Source: Candidatus Brachybacter algidus (GTDB taxonomy: Bacteria > Bacteroidota > Bacteroidia > Chitinophagales > Saprospiraceae). Taken from it: a DNA stretch of 64,000 nt. Below, piece by piece: positions 1-9,893 of this stretch. The position numbers were made by a program, and so were the translations under genes. How positions within the stretch are numbered: the stretch's first letter is position 1; each line of letters starts with the position of its first letter. Location: assembly GCA_016711705.1 (NCBI GenBank), contig JADJSK010000005.1:186001-250000 (forward strand). The letters run 5' to 3'. The notes under the pieces are model-generated. The model worked only from the letters and a program-made list of their open reading frames with translations, was not told the origin of the DNA and did not search any database.

Positions 1-845
1 TTTGCATAGCCAGGTTGTAAGGTATATCCTGCATCAATCACCTTTTGACTATAGGTAATAGCCTCAGTATATTTAGCATTTCCTGTGTATACCTTAGCAT
101 TCAAATAAACTCTGGCGAGCAATGCCCATGCTGCTGCCTGATCTACTCTACCATACTCAATAGTATGTGCAGGAGCTAACTTGCTATCAATATCTTTCAG
201 TTCTGATTCAATATAATTGAACAAATCAACTCTACTGATTTCTTTTGGAAGGTTAGTTCCAATAAGATCTTCCTCAGTAATAAAGGAGGACTTCCCAAAA
301 AGATCCATCATCACCCAATAGTTGAATGCTCTAAGAAATCTAGCTTCAGCTCTTGAATTTGCAATATCAGCAGCCTCAGCACCTGAAATTCCTCTAGCGG
401 AGACTTTCGCATCAGTAGATTCTCTTAAGTATTCATTGATCAATGTAATGTTATAGATCGTTCGAGCATACATGCCCAATACGAAAACATCACTTGACGT
501 TACTTTTAAATCGTGAAAGTCTTTAATCGTTTGGTCATTCCATGCCACAACGGCCTCATCTGTAGGCAATTCCTGATGGTTGAAAAAGTTTCGGATAAAA
601 CCAACCTGTGACCCTTCATCAAGACCACCTCCTATATCAGGAGATCCGGCTGGGCCTGTATTACCCGAAATCGACAAAGTTGCATATATCTTTGCTAAAA
701 CAGATTTATATCCGGCAGCTGTTGAATAAGCCTTTTCGGGTGTTACATCATTGACCGGAGCCAAGTCGAGTTTGTTAGCACATGATGCTATTAATAAACT
801 CAGTAACAAACCTGAAAAAATATATTTTAAATTAATTTTTTGCAT
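1..845 (-). CDS. SusD/RagB family nutrient-binding outer membrane lipoprotein, C-terminus cut by window edge
   Basis: Open frame on the minus strand starting at ATG 845-843 and running off the left edge, so only about 281 residues are seen. The N-terminus is a lipoprotein signal ending in LIASC with the acylated Cys at residue 22. The rest shows the SusD helical pattern: AEARFLRAFNYWVMMDLFG, and WALLARVYLNAK in a TPR-like helix. SusD proteins sit on the cell surface as a lid over the SusC channel and bind glycans or peptides. It follows the SusC gene with an 18-nt gap, the standard order, so the two form one transcript. Substrate cannot be read from sequence. Confidence 0.93.
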   Translation of the reverse strand, partial: MQKINLKYIFSGLLLSLLIASCANKLDLAPVNDVTPEKAYSTAAGYKSVLAKIYATLSISGNTGPAGSPDIGGGLDEGSQVGFIRNFFNHQELPTDEAVVAWNDQTIKDFHDLKVTSSDVFVLGMYARTIYNITLINEYLRESTDAKVSARGISGAEAADIANSRAEARFLRAFNYWVMMDLFGKSSFITEEDLIGTNLPKEISRVDLFNYIESELKDIDSKLAPAHTIEYGRVDQAAAWALLARVYLNAKVYTGNAKYTEAITYSQKVIDAGYTLQPGYA

Positions 846-863
846 TTTTTGTTGTTTATAAAA

Positions 864-3818
864 TTAAAAATCCAGGTTGATGCCGAATGAATACACTCTA
901 GGTCGAGGGTAAATATTGTTATCTATTCCTCTATCATCTGATAGTTCAGGATCAAGCCCTTTGTACTTTGTAATAATAAATACGTTTTGAATGCTCGCAT
1001 TGATTTTCAAAGATGCTTTATCTTTCAAAATACTTCCAATGTTATAACCTAAGTTAATATTATCCAATCTGAAGAAAGATGCATTCTGAATGTAGTAATC
1101 AGAAAGGAACTGATTATTTGCAAAGGATGTCTCGCTATAATCTGTAGAAGCGTTACCGATAAAGTTCAGAGGATTTTGGATATTCCTAAGTGTACCAGTA
1201 TTTGATCCTACATTATTATAAACATAATTATTGAAAGAAGCATGACCGGCTAGTCCGACAGAAAATCTGTTTAAAATAACCTGAGTGCTTACACCCAATA
1301 ACACATCCGGAGCAGGTTTAGTATATAAATATCTGTCTTTATCATCTAAAACACCATCGCGGTTTTTATCTTCATAAAGCCCTTCTATAGGCGCTCCTGT
1401 AGCAGCATCATATACTTGTTTATATACAAAGAATGTATATGGAGAATAACCAACTTCAAATTTACCTACTGTATTACCTCTACCACCACTGATGTTAGAA
1501 ACATTGATCCCTTCAAAAGAAGCATCTTGATTTCTAAGTAAGTTTGTGATCTTGGATTCATTATATGTAATGTTAAATCCTAAATTCCAGATCAGCCCCT
1601 GACGTAATACCGGTGTTGTGTTTAAAGTAAATTCAACACCTTTGATCTCCATATTACCGACATTCGTCAATAATGAAATGTCAAAGTTTGAACCCGGTGC
1701 AACTGGAACTACGCTCAACAGATCTTTGGTTTTTTTCTGGAAGAAGTCCAATGAACCTGAGATTCTGTTATCTGCGAAACCAAAGTCTAAACCTAGGTTA
1801 GTAGTAGCTGTAGTCTCCCATTTGATATTAGAATCATATGCTCCCGGACGTAAAAATGAGTAGTATGCATCACCAAACTGATACTGAGCGGTACTTTGAC
1901 TTGCTGAATAAGTTGGAAGATATGAATAATATGATCCGATGTCCTGCTGTCCTGTGATTCCGTACCCAAATCTAAGTTTTAGGTCTGAAACTACATTGGA
2001 TTGGCTGAAGAATTCTTCACGTAGTTTCCAAGCTGCAGCGACAGCCGGGAAGTATCCAACTCTGTTTTCTTTTGAGAATTTGGACGAAGCATCACTTCTG
2101 ATGGATGCTGTCAACAAATATTTATTGAAAAACGAGAGATTGACCCTACCGAAATAAGATTCCAATCTGTATTGTGGTTTATCTGTCTTAAATGTAGGCG
2201 TCGTCCCTAAAATAAGTGAATCTCCAGCCACAGAATAAGAAGGATAATTATTGATATTAGTATAAAAATCCTGATAGCTGTGTCCTCCTAATAAATCAAA
2301 TGTAAAGTTTTTACCTATTGATTTTTCGTAAAATAAAGAAACATCCAATAGTGTATTACTCTTTCCTTGTTTGTATTCTGAAGACCTACCACCTGTCAGA
2401 TAGTTAGAAGCCATGAGCGGGCTAAAAACATCTTTACCGCTACCTTCAGCTTTATCCATTCCTGCATTGACAAGTACATGAAGGTCAGGAAAGAAATGTA
2501 ATTTATAATCCAACTGGACATTTCCAATGAAACGGTTCACCGTAGAATTATTATCTCTCAACTCCAATAATGCCAATGGATTACGAGTAGCGAGGGGAGA
2601 AGCTGTATTTTCGTTTTGAAGCCATTCATAATAACCTCCGAATTTATTTTCTGCATACACAGGCTTAGTTGGGTCAAACGATACTGCTGAACCGATAGCG
2701 CCTTCATCAGCAAACACGTTTTTAGTTTGCATGCCTCTCACTGCTATGTTTACTTTCAAATGATCGTCTAGGAAGGAAGGTGTAAGATTTAAACTACCTG
2801 ATAATGTTTTAAAATTATTTGTTTTTAAGATACCATCCTGATTAAGATAACCTACTGATGCACGGAAAGGAATATTACCGACAGTTCCTCCTACACTTAA
2901 GTTGTTATCATTACCGAAGGCATTTTGGTAAATCTGATCTTGCCAGTCAGTATTAGCAGTGCCTAAAAGAGGCACGTAAATAGGACTATTAATGTCAGTA
3001 ACAATCTTTCGAATTTCGTCTCCAGTATAAACATCCACTTTTTTAGCAATTGTACCTAGAGAAACCTGCGTGTTAAAATTGAATTGAAGCTTTCCTTTTT
3101 GTCCTTTTTTAGTTGTGATGATTATCACACCATTGGAAGCTCTTGAGCCGTACAAGGCTGTGGCTGAGGCATCTTTTAGAACTGAAATAGATTCAATATC
3201 ATTTGGATTGATAGTATTCAGAAAATTGGCAGATCCTGCAACCTGATTGCCATCAACTGGGATGCCATCTATTACTATAAGAGGATCATTGTTGGCATTT
3301 AATGAAGCGCCACTTCTGATTCGAAGTTTGCTTCCACCACCTGCAGCTCCTCCGCCACTTGTGACCTGAAGACCGGCTACTTTTCCGACCAATAACTGAT
3401 CAGAAGAAACGATATTTCCTTTTTGAAAGTCTTTGGTAGTCACTGAGGTAACTGAACCAGTCAGATCTTCCTTTCTCCGTGTTCCATATGCTACCACTAC
3501 TACTTCATCAAGAACTTTTGTATCCTCCTGAAGGGTAAAATTTGCATTAACCGATCTTCCGGTAAGGTCGACAACCAATACCTGAGAAAGGAAACCAACA
3601 TAAGAAACAGTCAGTGAAGCGGTCGTTCCTGTCAAACCTTCAAGTTTGTAGTTCCCTTCAAAATCTGTAACTGTACCTTGACTAGTACCTGTCAATAAAA
3701 CTGTTGCTCCGATTACCGGTTCTCCCTTACTGTCTTTAACTGCACCTTCGACAGTGCTTTGACCTTGTAGAAAAGAAAAGGTAAAAAGTGCAAGCATTGT
3801 AAATAAACATTGCTTCAT
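864..3818 (-). CDS. SusC/RagA family TonB-linked outer membrane transporter
   Basis: A 984-residue protein with signal peptide (to about residue 20), a carboxypeptidase-regulatory-like beta-sandwich (about 22-95), the SusC signature DEVVVVAYGTRRKEDLTGSV near residues 102-121, a plug domain with LKDASATALYGSRASNG, and a long beta-barrel ending in aromatic F (NLDF). It is the energised outer-membrane channel that works with the downstream SusD. Length is typical for the family. The 615-bp region upstream holds a -7-like element and a perfect inverted repeat (see separate entries). No adjacent hydrolase is visible, so the substrate is unknown. Confidence 0.96.
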   Translation of the reverse strand: MKQCLFTMLALFTFSFLQGQSTVEGAVKDSKGEPVIGATVLLTGTSQGTVTDFEGNYKLEGLTGTTASLTVSYVGFLSQVLVVDLTGRSVNANFTLQEDTKVLDEVVVVAYGTRRKEDLTGSVTSVTTKDFQKGNIVSSDQLLVGKVAGLQVTSGGGAAGGGSKLRIRSGASLNANNDPLIVIDGIPVDGNQVAGSANFLNTINPNDIESISVLKDASATALYGSRASNGVIIITTKKGQKGKLQFNFNTQVSLGTIAKKVDVYTGDEIRKIVTDINSPIYVPLLGTANTDWQDQIYQNAFGNDNNLSVGGTVGNIPFRASVGYLNQDGILKTNNFKTLSGSLNLTPSFLDDHLKVNIAVRGMQTKNVFADEGAIGSAVSFDPTKPVYAENKFGGYYEWLQNENTASPLATRNPLALLELRDNNSTVNRFIGNVQLDYKLHFFPDLHVLVNAGMDKAEGSGKDVFSPLMASNYLTGGRSSEYKQGKSNTLLDVSLFYEKSIGKNFTFDLLGGHSYQDFYTNINNYPSYSVAGDSLILGTTPTFKTDKPQYRLESYFGRVNLSFFNKYLLTASIRSDASSKFSKENRVGYFPAVAAAWKLREEFFSQSNVVSDLKLRFGYGITGQQDIGSYYSYLPTYSASQSTAQYQFGDAYYSFLRPGAYDSNIKWETTATTNLGLDFGFADNRISGSLDFFQKKTKDLLSVVPVAPGSNFDISLLTNVGNMEIKGVEFTLNTTPVLRQGLIWNLGFNITYNESKITNLLRNQDASFEGINVSNISGGRGNTVGKFEVGYSPYTFFVYKQVYDAATGAPIEGLYEDKNRDGVLDDKDRYLYTKPAPDVLLGVSTQVILNRFSVGLAGHASFNNYVYNNVGSNTGTLRNIQNPLNFIGNASTDYSETSFANNQFLSDYYIQNASFFRLDNINLGYNIGSILKDKASLKINASIQNVFIITKYKGLDPELSDDRGIDNNIYPRPRVYSFGINLDF

Positions 3819-3851
3819 ACGTTAAACTTTTGCTTTATAAATTTATTGTCC

Positions 3852-3888
3852 CAAAAATAAAATCTATAATGTGTAAATTGTACACATT
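3852..3888 (-). promoter_or_regulatory. -7-like element and perfect inverted repeat upstream of susC
   Basis: On the plus strand CAAAAATA at 3852-3859 is the reverse complement of TAnnTTTG, the Bacteroidota -7 element, placing transcription start about 25-30 nt upstream of the susC ATG. No TTG-type -33 element is seen at the right distance. Instead AATGTGTA (3868-3875), spacer AATTG, TACACATT (3881-3888) forms a perfect 8-bp inverted repeat exactly over the -33 region. This looks like a regulator site for the SusCD operon; the regulator is not identified. Confidence 0.5.
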
Positions 3889-4433
3889 ACTATATGCGAA
3901 GGTAAGTTAGATTAACTTATTATTAAAATAATATGATGAGTTTTTAAAAATAAAATTTAACTTAAATCAAAATCCATAAACTTATATACTCCATAAAAAA
4001 ATTCTTGAGCAATAATGTATTGATAAATACAGGATTAAGAATTATAAATTCGTTTAACCCGAATAATATTTGCAAGATAGGCGTTTGAATATGCTGTTAT
4101 ACCTAAAGATTCGAAAGATTAGACATTTATCGGTGAAGCTCAATAGATAATTTGGTTAGTGTTTTTTAACACTATGTTATAATAAAAGCTAAAGAACTCT
4201 TCGATGATACAATAGCTTGAAATAATGACTTAGTCTTATTCTCACAATAGGATAAGGAATTACTAATGAAGCTACAACCGAAATCTTTATATGGTCATTT
4301 TTAATTCAATTTTTTATTGGTCAGAATTTTAGAAATGCGGCCAATGCGCTGGTGACATGCATTAAAGGTCATTGAGCCATATGCGAGCTCTAAATGCCGT
4401 CAGATTTCTTTGAGCCATCAGACGACAAGTCTT
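3889..4433. other. Intergenic region between susC and truB, no gene seen
   Basis: About 545 bp, very AT-rich on the susC side and more balanced at 4330-4433 just beyond the truB stop codon. I see no coding frame of convincing composition, no tRNA-like fold and no clear terminator. A short inverted repeat GTGTTTTTTAACAC lies near 4159-4172. Confidence 0.4.
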
Positions 4434-5174
4434 TCACAAATCCTTTGGCATTTGGCTAATCTTAAACTCATCTAAAAAATCTTGCAATACCCAGGCATCA
4501 TCATTAGAATATGAACCAATACCTGCACGGTGTAGCGATTTTAAATAGGCTCCACTTCCAAGCGCTAAGCCAATATCATAAGCAAGAGATCGTATGTAAG
4601 TCCCCTTTGAACAATTTACTTCAAATCCTAAATCGGGAAAACTTGAAGTGTCAAAACTCAAACTATTAATAGTAATTGCTCTTGGCTCTAACTTGGCATC
4701 AATTCCTTTTCTTGCAAGGTCATAAGACCTCTTTCCATCTTTCTTTATTGCAGAGAAAATAGGGGGTTGCTGCATGATAGGTCCCAAAAATTGCTTCCTC
4801 ACAATTTCGATCATTTCTTCATTAATATGATCAATTGGATAAGTCGTATCCGGCTCACTTTCAAGATCATAAGTAGGAGTGGTCTCCCCTATTCTGATCG
4901 TTCCAGTATATATCTTTTCCTGAGCCTGAATGTCATCAATCCTTTTTGTGAATTTACCTGTACAAATGATCAATAGACCAGTAGCAAGTGGATCAAGCGT
5001 ACCGGCATGCCCAACTTTTAGTTTCCTAACATCGAAATATCTGCATAACGCAATTCTTACTCTATTGACTACGTCAAAGGAAGTCCAATTTAAAGGTTTG
5101 TCGAACAATAACATTTGTCCCTCCTGGAACACTTCCAATCTTTTGTCTATTAATAACCTTGTGGTTTCTTCCAT
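4434..5174 (-). CDS. truB: tRNA pseudouridine(55) synthase TruB
   Basis: 246 residues. Converts U55 of tRNA T-loops to pseudouridine. The family catalytic motif is plain: GHAGTLDPLATGLL with the nucleophilic Asp at residue 61, preceded by LLFDKPLNWTSFDVV. Later motifs include QQPPIFSAIKKDGKRSYDLAR and CSKGTYIRSLAYDIG. It lies last in the minus-strand run mutL-rhomboid-rhomboid-EEP-truB, 44 nt after the EEP gene. Length is that of the short bacterial form without a long C-terminal PUA domain. Confidence 0.96.
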   Translation of the reverse strand: MEETTRLLIDKRLEVFQEGQMLLFDKPLNWTSFDVVNRVRIALCRYFDVRKLKVGHAGTLDPLATGLLIICTGKFTKRIDDIQAQEKIYTGTIRIGETTPTYDLESEPDTTYPIDHINEEMIEIVRKQFLGPIMQQPPIFSAIKKDGKRSYDLARKGIDAKLEPRAITINSLSFDTSSFPDLGFEVNCSKGTYIRSLAYDIGLALGSGAYLKSLHRAGIGSYSNDDAWVLQDFLDEFKISQMPKDL

Positions 5175-5218
5175 GGATATATTGAATTGTGTAGGGTGCT
5201 GAAATCTATAATTAAATC

Positions 5219-6229
5219 TTACTGAAAAAGTAAGGTAGTAGTAATTGGATAATGATCAGAAAATTGCCGGCGATATATATCGTGGCTTATCACGTTTACT
5301 GAGGGATCGGCAAGTATATAATCAATCTTTAATCCTGGTAAATTTCCAGCCCATGTAGTGCCAAAACCAATACCGCGTTCTTTAAAAGTATCTTTCATAC
5401 CTTCAGTAAGGACATGGTAAATAAAAGACTGAGGCGTATCGTTAAAATCTCCGCAAATGACTACAGGATGTGGAGAGCTTTCCATATGTTTCTTTATTTT
5501 CTTCGCCTGCTCGTATCTTACCCTAGTAGCAAATTTATATTTCTGAAACATTCCTTCGACACCTTTTATTGTTTTATTCTTTTCAATATTATCTATTTTT
5601 ATCAACGTGTCTGCCTGAATACTTATAGTGTTTGAATGTAGATGCACACTATAAAATCGAATGATCTTCCCATCCAAATTGATATCTGCCCAGACACAAT
5701 CACCATTTCCTTTGTCGAATTTGACGACACCGCTATTATCTATTGGAAAAACACTTAGAATGGCTGTATTGCTGTTATAACCCGGATATCTGCAATAATA
5801 TGGATAAGCCATTGAAGATTGAAGGAATTTTATGTTAGGCATTGTAGATTCCTGCACACAAAGAATATGGGGCAATTTATTCTCCTCCATGAAGAAGGCA
5901 AACTTCTCCTTATTTTCCTTTGGGCTTTTTGTTGGATAATTGGCAAGTTTAGATAGCGCTCTAATATTGTAAGACATTACTCTGATCGCTTTATCATCAG
6001 GATCAGAACTCTGTATTACCAGCAACGATATAAGGGCAAACCATCGTTTCCTGAGCAACCAAAAAACAGAGAAAAACAAATTAATAAAGATCATAAATGG
6101 GAACATCAATCCTAGAATTCCGAACTGCCAGTATTTATAAGGGTTGATTACTGGTGCAAAATATGAAAGCAATAGACCCATAGCGGCTATTATATTCAAA
6201 ACCAATAAGATCCTTCTAAAATACTTCAA
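5219..6229 (-). CDS. Endonuclease/exonuclease/phosphatase (EEP) family membrane protein
   Basis: 336 residues. The first ~75 residues hold two or three membrane segments, so the catalytic domain is membrane-anchored. The EEP fold motifs are in order: RVMSYNIRAL (Asn), LCVQES (metal-binding Glu), SVHLHSN, CGDFNDTP (catalytic Asp and Asn), KIDYILAD and FSDHYPI (catalytic Asp-His). The domain hydrolyses phosphodiesters or phosphomonoesters; the substrate is unknown. It starts 1 nt after the upstream rhomboid gene ends, so the two are translated together. A recurrent Bacteroidota neighbour of rhomboid genes. Confidence 0.88.
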   Translation of the reverse strand: MKYFRRILLVLNIIAAMGLLLSYFAPVINPYKYWQFGILGLMFPFMIFINLFFSVFWLLRKRWFALISLLVIQSSDPDDKAIRVMSYNIRALSKLANYPTKSPKENKEKFAFFMEENKLPHILCVQESTMPNIKFLQSSMAYPYYCRYPGYNSNTAILSVFPIDNSGVVKFDKGNGDCVWADINLDGKIIRFYSVHLHSNTISIQADTLIKIDNIEKNKTIKGVEGMFQKYKFATRVRYEQAKKIKKHMESSPHPVVICGDFNDTPQSFIYHVLTEGMKDTFKERGIGFGTTWAGNLPGLKIDYILADPSVNVISHDIYRRQFSDHYPITTTLLFQ

Positions 6230-6230
6230 C

Positions 6231-7136
6231 TTACGATTTACTAATTTTTTCTAAAAAGTTAAGCTCCTCCTGTGTGAGACTTTCCTTCCCTGTTTTTTTT
6301 ATTTTCTCGAGGATAAGGTCTAGCTGATATTCCGATCTGATATCCTTATTGAACTGAGCCTTGAGTTCATGCTTTTTTACAGTATCAAATATGCTAATTA
6401 TTTTTGATTTCTCATTTTTTCTTCTCTTTTTGATTACTGTGTTTCGATTTTTCCTATGGAATATCCAAGAAGGGTCTCTACCTGTCCTTAGTATAAATAT
6501 AAATAGGAATCCTGTCAATGCTCCACCTATATGTGTAAGTGAATTTCCAATATTGGTGCTTGCCGAAATACTAATTACATTGATGAAAAGCAATACAAGT
6601 ACTATGTATTTTATCCTCACAGAACCTATTAGTATCAATCTCATCATATAGTCAGGAGCCAAGGTGGCAGCAGCAAATAGTATCGCCATAACTGAAGCAG
6701 AAGAACCAGGCACCATAAATCCTGATATACTGCCAATAGGAAAAATATACAAACATAATACAGCAAAAAGTCCACCAAAAAAAGCTCCATAGAAGTAAAT
6801 AGGAAATATCCTTCTATCCCCGATAAGGTCACCAGCGATAGCTCCAAACCAATACAAAAGCAACATATTAAAAAGAATATGTAACAGGCCTTCATGAACA
6901 AAACTATAAGTAAAGAGGCTCCATGGCTGGTACATCAATTGTCCAAAAGACGTTGGAAGAGTAATCCAATTTGTAAAAAGATAATAAATATTGGAATCAC
7001 CTCCATTGACAGTGGTAATTATTATTTTTGCTAATAACAGAGCAATAAATACTGCACAATTAATCAGAATGATCTTTGTCAGCGTATTCCCTCTGGTCAG
7101 CTCATATCTTATATCTTTAAAAACCGAATCGAACAT
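6231..7136 (-). CDS. Rhomboid family intramembrane serine protease (with cytoplasmic tail)
   Basis: 301 residues with six predicted membrane helices followed by a charged ~80-residue tail rich in Lys (KNRNTVIKKRRKNEK). Catalytic residues are visible: Ser146 in PGSSASVM and His202 in THIGGALTG, plus HEGLLHILFNM in helix 2. The Ser motif reads GSSA rather than the usual GxSG, whereas the second rhomboid downstream in this sequence has GASG. Rhomboids cleave transmembrane helices of partner proteins. It sits 45 nt after the other rhomboid gene in the mutL operon. Confidence 0.9.
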   Translation of the reverse strand: MFDSVFKDIRYELTRGNTLTKIILINCAVFIALLLAKIIITTVNGGDSNIYYLFTNWITLPTSFGQLMYQPWSLFTYSFVHEGLLHILFNMLLLYWFGAIAGDLIGDRRIFPIYFYGAFFGGLFAVLCLYIFPIGSISGFMVPGSSASVMAILFAAATLAPDYMMRLILIGSVRIKYIVLVLLFINVISISASTNIGNSLTHIGGALTGFLFIFILRTGRDPSWIFHRKNRNTVIKKRRKNEKSKIISIFDTVKKHELKAQFNKDIRSEYQLDLILEKIKKTGKESLTQEELNFLEKISKS

Positions 7137-7181
7137 CTTTGATTATAAATATTGATGATGCATTTTGTTAAATACGGTTAC

Positions 7182-7781
7182 TTACCTGTATAATTCTCCA
7201 CGAGATTTCCAATAGTAAGTGATTGCCAAGCCAGTCAAAGCACCGCCAATATGCCCAAAATTGGCAATATTTCCCACGTGTCCAAATCCCATGACAAGAT
7301 CACTTACAAAGTAAAAAGCAGCTAAATACTTCATCTTTACAGGTATAGGAGGAAACAATAATTGTACAGTCATATTTGGAGAAACCATAGCCGTTCCGAT
7401 CAGACAACCCATGACAGCTCCTGAAGCACCGAGCATCGAGACCATATTAATATAATCTCCCGCTGTAAAATACCAGAATACCCACTGTAATAAAAATGAA
7501 CCCACTCCGCAGATCAGGTAATATTTTAAAAACTTTCCTTCTCCCCATACTGATTCGATCAAAGTTCCAAAGAAATACAAACCAAACATATTGAAAAAGA
7601 GGTGGGAAAAATTAGCATGCATAAAGAGGTGTGAAAGAGGCTGCCAAAATCTAAAATTTTCAGAAGTATAAAAATAAAGGTTCATCATCGCCCCATAATC
7701 TGGAAAAAGAACATTGCAAAAAACGTACATAATGACGTTCAGAATGATTAACTGCTTTACCACATTCGTGATCTGTAACAT
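7182..7781 (-). CDS. Rhomboid family intramembrane serine protease
   Basis: 199 residues, the compact six-helix rhomboid core without extra domains. Catalytic Ser120 in LGASGAVMG and His177 in GHIGGALTG; HANFSHLFFNMFGLYFFG marks helix 2. The start lies 3 nt after the mutL stop, so the genes are translationally coupled. Two rhomboids in tandem after mutL is a conserved Bacteroidota arrangement; substrates are not known. Confidence 0.92.
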   Translation of the reverse strand: MLQITNVVKQLIILNVIMYVFCNVLFPDYGAMMNLYFYTSENFRFWQPLSHLFMHANFSHLFFNMFGLYFFGTLIESVWGEGKFLKYYLICGVGSFLLQWVFWYFTAGDYINMVSMLGASGAVMGCLIGTAMVSPNMTVQLLFPPIPVKMKYLAAFYFVSDLVMGFGHVGNIANFGHIGGALTGLAITYYWKSRGELYR

Positions 7782-7784
7782 ACG

Positions 7785-9626
7785 CTATTTAAATTTTAAA
7801 AAATTTTCTATTTCATTAATGGTATAGATGCCAAAGCACCTTTGTCCCTTGTGATCAAAGGCTGGATCCTTGCATGCGAATAGCTGATCCACCAGATCCT
7901 GCATCTCCCTGTTCTTGAGCTCGCTCCCTCGTTTGATGGCATAATTGTCAGCATAGGTCATCGCCATCACATGATGAAAATCAATATCAGGTTCGATCTC
8001 ATTTTGTACTGTTTCTATGATCTCGTCAAACCAGTGCTCAAGATTGACACCTTCTTCCAGAAAAGATGGGTAGCCGTGAATTGTAAAATTAGACTGCTCA
8101 ACCACTTCAATATCAAATCCTACATTAATTAGCTTATCAAGAATTGTTTTTAATATATCAGCCTTTACAACATCAAGCTTTAATGTAGTTGGAAATAAAT
8201 CTGTCTGAGTAAAAACAGTAGCTTCATTTGTTCTGGAATAGTACCTTTCAAATAAAATACGCTGATGTGCATGCTGTTGGTCAATGATCATTAGACCAGA
8301 TTTTACTTGAAAAATTATATAAGATTTGTGAAGCTGAATATAAGTCCGGTCGCTAAACTCATCTTTGTAGGGGTTACTTTTTGTTTCCGTTTCATTAATA
8401 CTGCTGTTAAATACTAGTGCTTGATTGGACGGCTGAGACGGATTAGAGTCAATGCTTATATTTTCATAAAGATCTTTCCATCTACCCGCATTCTCCTTAT
8501 AAAAATCACCAGGAATTCTATAATTTTCTTTAGGTCTTGATGGTGAATCATGCAATGGTACGTGCGGTGATCGTTGTGTATTATTCCATGCTGAAGCCAG
8601 ATGCTGGTCTTTCTCAAAATCAATAGCGGGAGCGACAAGGTTGAATGACAATGTATGTTTGACAGCTGATTTTAAATAATTATAAATCAGGTGCTCATCT
8701 TCAAATTTGATCTCTTGCTTAGTCGGATGCACATTGACATCGATGCTAGAAGGATCGATTTGCAGAAAAATCACATAAAAAGGAAAGCTGTCTGAAGATA
8801 TTATCTTATCAAAAGCTGAAACAATAGCATGATTTAGCAGTGCACTTTTAATAAATCTGTTATTTACAAACAGATATTGATCTCCTCTTGTTTTTCTGGC
8901 TTGCTCAGGTGTACCTACCAGCCCGGAAATTTTAAGTTTGTCAGTGATCTCTTCTACCGCCAATAGTCTTTTCGACAAATCATTCCTGAAGACACTTACC
9001 ACTCTCGACTTCAGGGTAGCAGCCTCCAGGTGGTGTATAAGTTCGTCATTGTGAACAAGTTGAAATTTGATGTGTGGATGAGACAATGCCAATCTGTTGA
9101 ACTCTTCGTAAGCATGCTTTTTTTCAACATCATTGGATTTCAGAAATGTTCTTCTGGCCGGAATATTAAAAAATAAATTTTTTATTGCAATTGAAGTACC
9201 GACAGGCGCTTGCACTGCTTCTTGTGAAATGATTTTATTGCCTTCTATTATTATCTTATTGGCTACTTCGTCTTCAGCTCTCTTGGTGATCATTTCTACT
9301 TGAGCTACAGCAGCGATCGATGCCAGTGCCTCCCCACGAAAGCCCATGGTCTGGATAGCAAAAAGGTCAGAAACAGAAGATAGCTTGGAAGTAGCGTGTC
9401 TCTCAAAACTCATTCTTGCATCCATTGGTGACATTCCCATCCCGTTGTCTGTAACGGCTATGAGTAATTTTCCACCATCTTTTAGGATCAATGATATGCT
9501 ATCAGCTCCTGCATCAATTGCATTTTCCATCAACTCCTTGACTACAGATGCCGGACGCTGAACCACTTCGCCTGCAGCGATCTGGTTGGCAAGTACATCA
9601 GGCAAAAGCTTAATTCGGTCAGTCAT
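7785..9626 (-). CDS. mutL: DNA mismatch repair protein MutL
   Basis: 613 residues. N-terminal GHKL ATPase: ELMENAIDAGADSI, DNGMGM, ATSKLSSVSDL and GFRGEALASIAAV; DVNVHPTKQEIKF in the transducer domain. The C-terminal dimerisation domain is present and ends in the conserved GQRCFGIYT region. MutL couples MutS mismatch recognition to strand incision. The endonuclease motif DQHA(x)2E(x)4E of nicking MutL proteins appears as DQQHAHQRILFE, so the His and first Glu positions are replaced. A -7-like element TACATTTG lies on the minus strand at 9652-9645. First gene of the operon that runs through to truB. Confidence 0.96.
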   Translation of the reverse strand: MTDRIKLLPDVLANQIAAGEVVQRPASVVKELMENAIDAGADSISLILKDGGKLLIAVTDNGMGMSPMDARMSFERHATSKLSSVSDLFAIQTMGFRGEALASIAAVAQVEMITKRAEDEVANKIIIEGNKIISQEAVQAPVGTSIAIKNLFFNIPARRTFLKSNDVEKKHAYEEFNRLALSHPHIKFQLVHNDELIHHLEAATLKSRVVSVFRNDLSKRLLAVEEITDKLKISGLVGTPEQARKTRGDQYLFVNNRFIKSALLNHAIVSAFDKIISSDSFPFYVIFLQIDPSSIDVNVHPTKQEIKFEDEHLIYNYLKSAVKHTLSFNLVAPAIDFEKDQHLASAWNNTQRSPHVPLHDSPSRPKENYRIPGDFYKENAGRWKDLYENISIDSNPSQPSNQALVFNSSINETETKSNPYKDEFSDRTYIQLHKSYIIFQVKSGLMIIDQQHAHQRILFERYYSRTNEATVFTQTDLFPTTLKLDVVKADILKTILDKLINVGFDIEVVEQSNFTIHGYPSFLEEGVNLEHWFDEIIETVQNEIEPDIDFHHVMAMTYADNYAIKRGSELKNREMQDLVDQLFACKDPAFDHKGQRCFGIYTINEIENFLKFK

Positions 9627-9644
9627 GGATGTTAATTAGGACAA

Positions 9645-9652
9645 CAAATGTA
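9645..9652 (-). promoter_or_regulatory. -7-like promoter element of mutL operon
   Basis: Reads TACATTTG on the minus strand, 19 nt upstream of the mutL ATG, matching TAnnTTTG. No good -33 TTG partner is seen at 18-20 nt, so this is a weak call. Confidence 0.35.
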
Positions 9653-9893
9653 AATAAGATATATTAGTAAAAGAATAATCTTTAAATATTCATGGCATTT
9701 AAACTCAATAATCACAACTCATAAAACATTAATTTAATAGTTCTGCTAATTATAATTTGAACAATATAAAATAGAAGGAAACATTTGATCGATAAATTTT
9801 GTTTTGAGTTCTTACGCCAAGGATCTTCCAACTAGATGTTACTTAGATTCATAGTTGGCGTCTTATTATCATTCAATTAAAACTAAAATTAAT

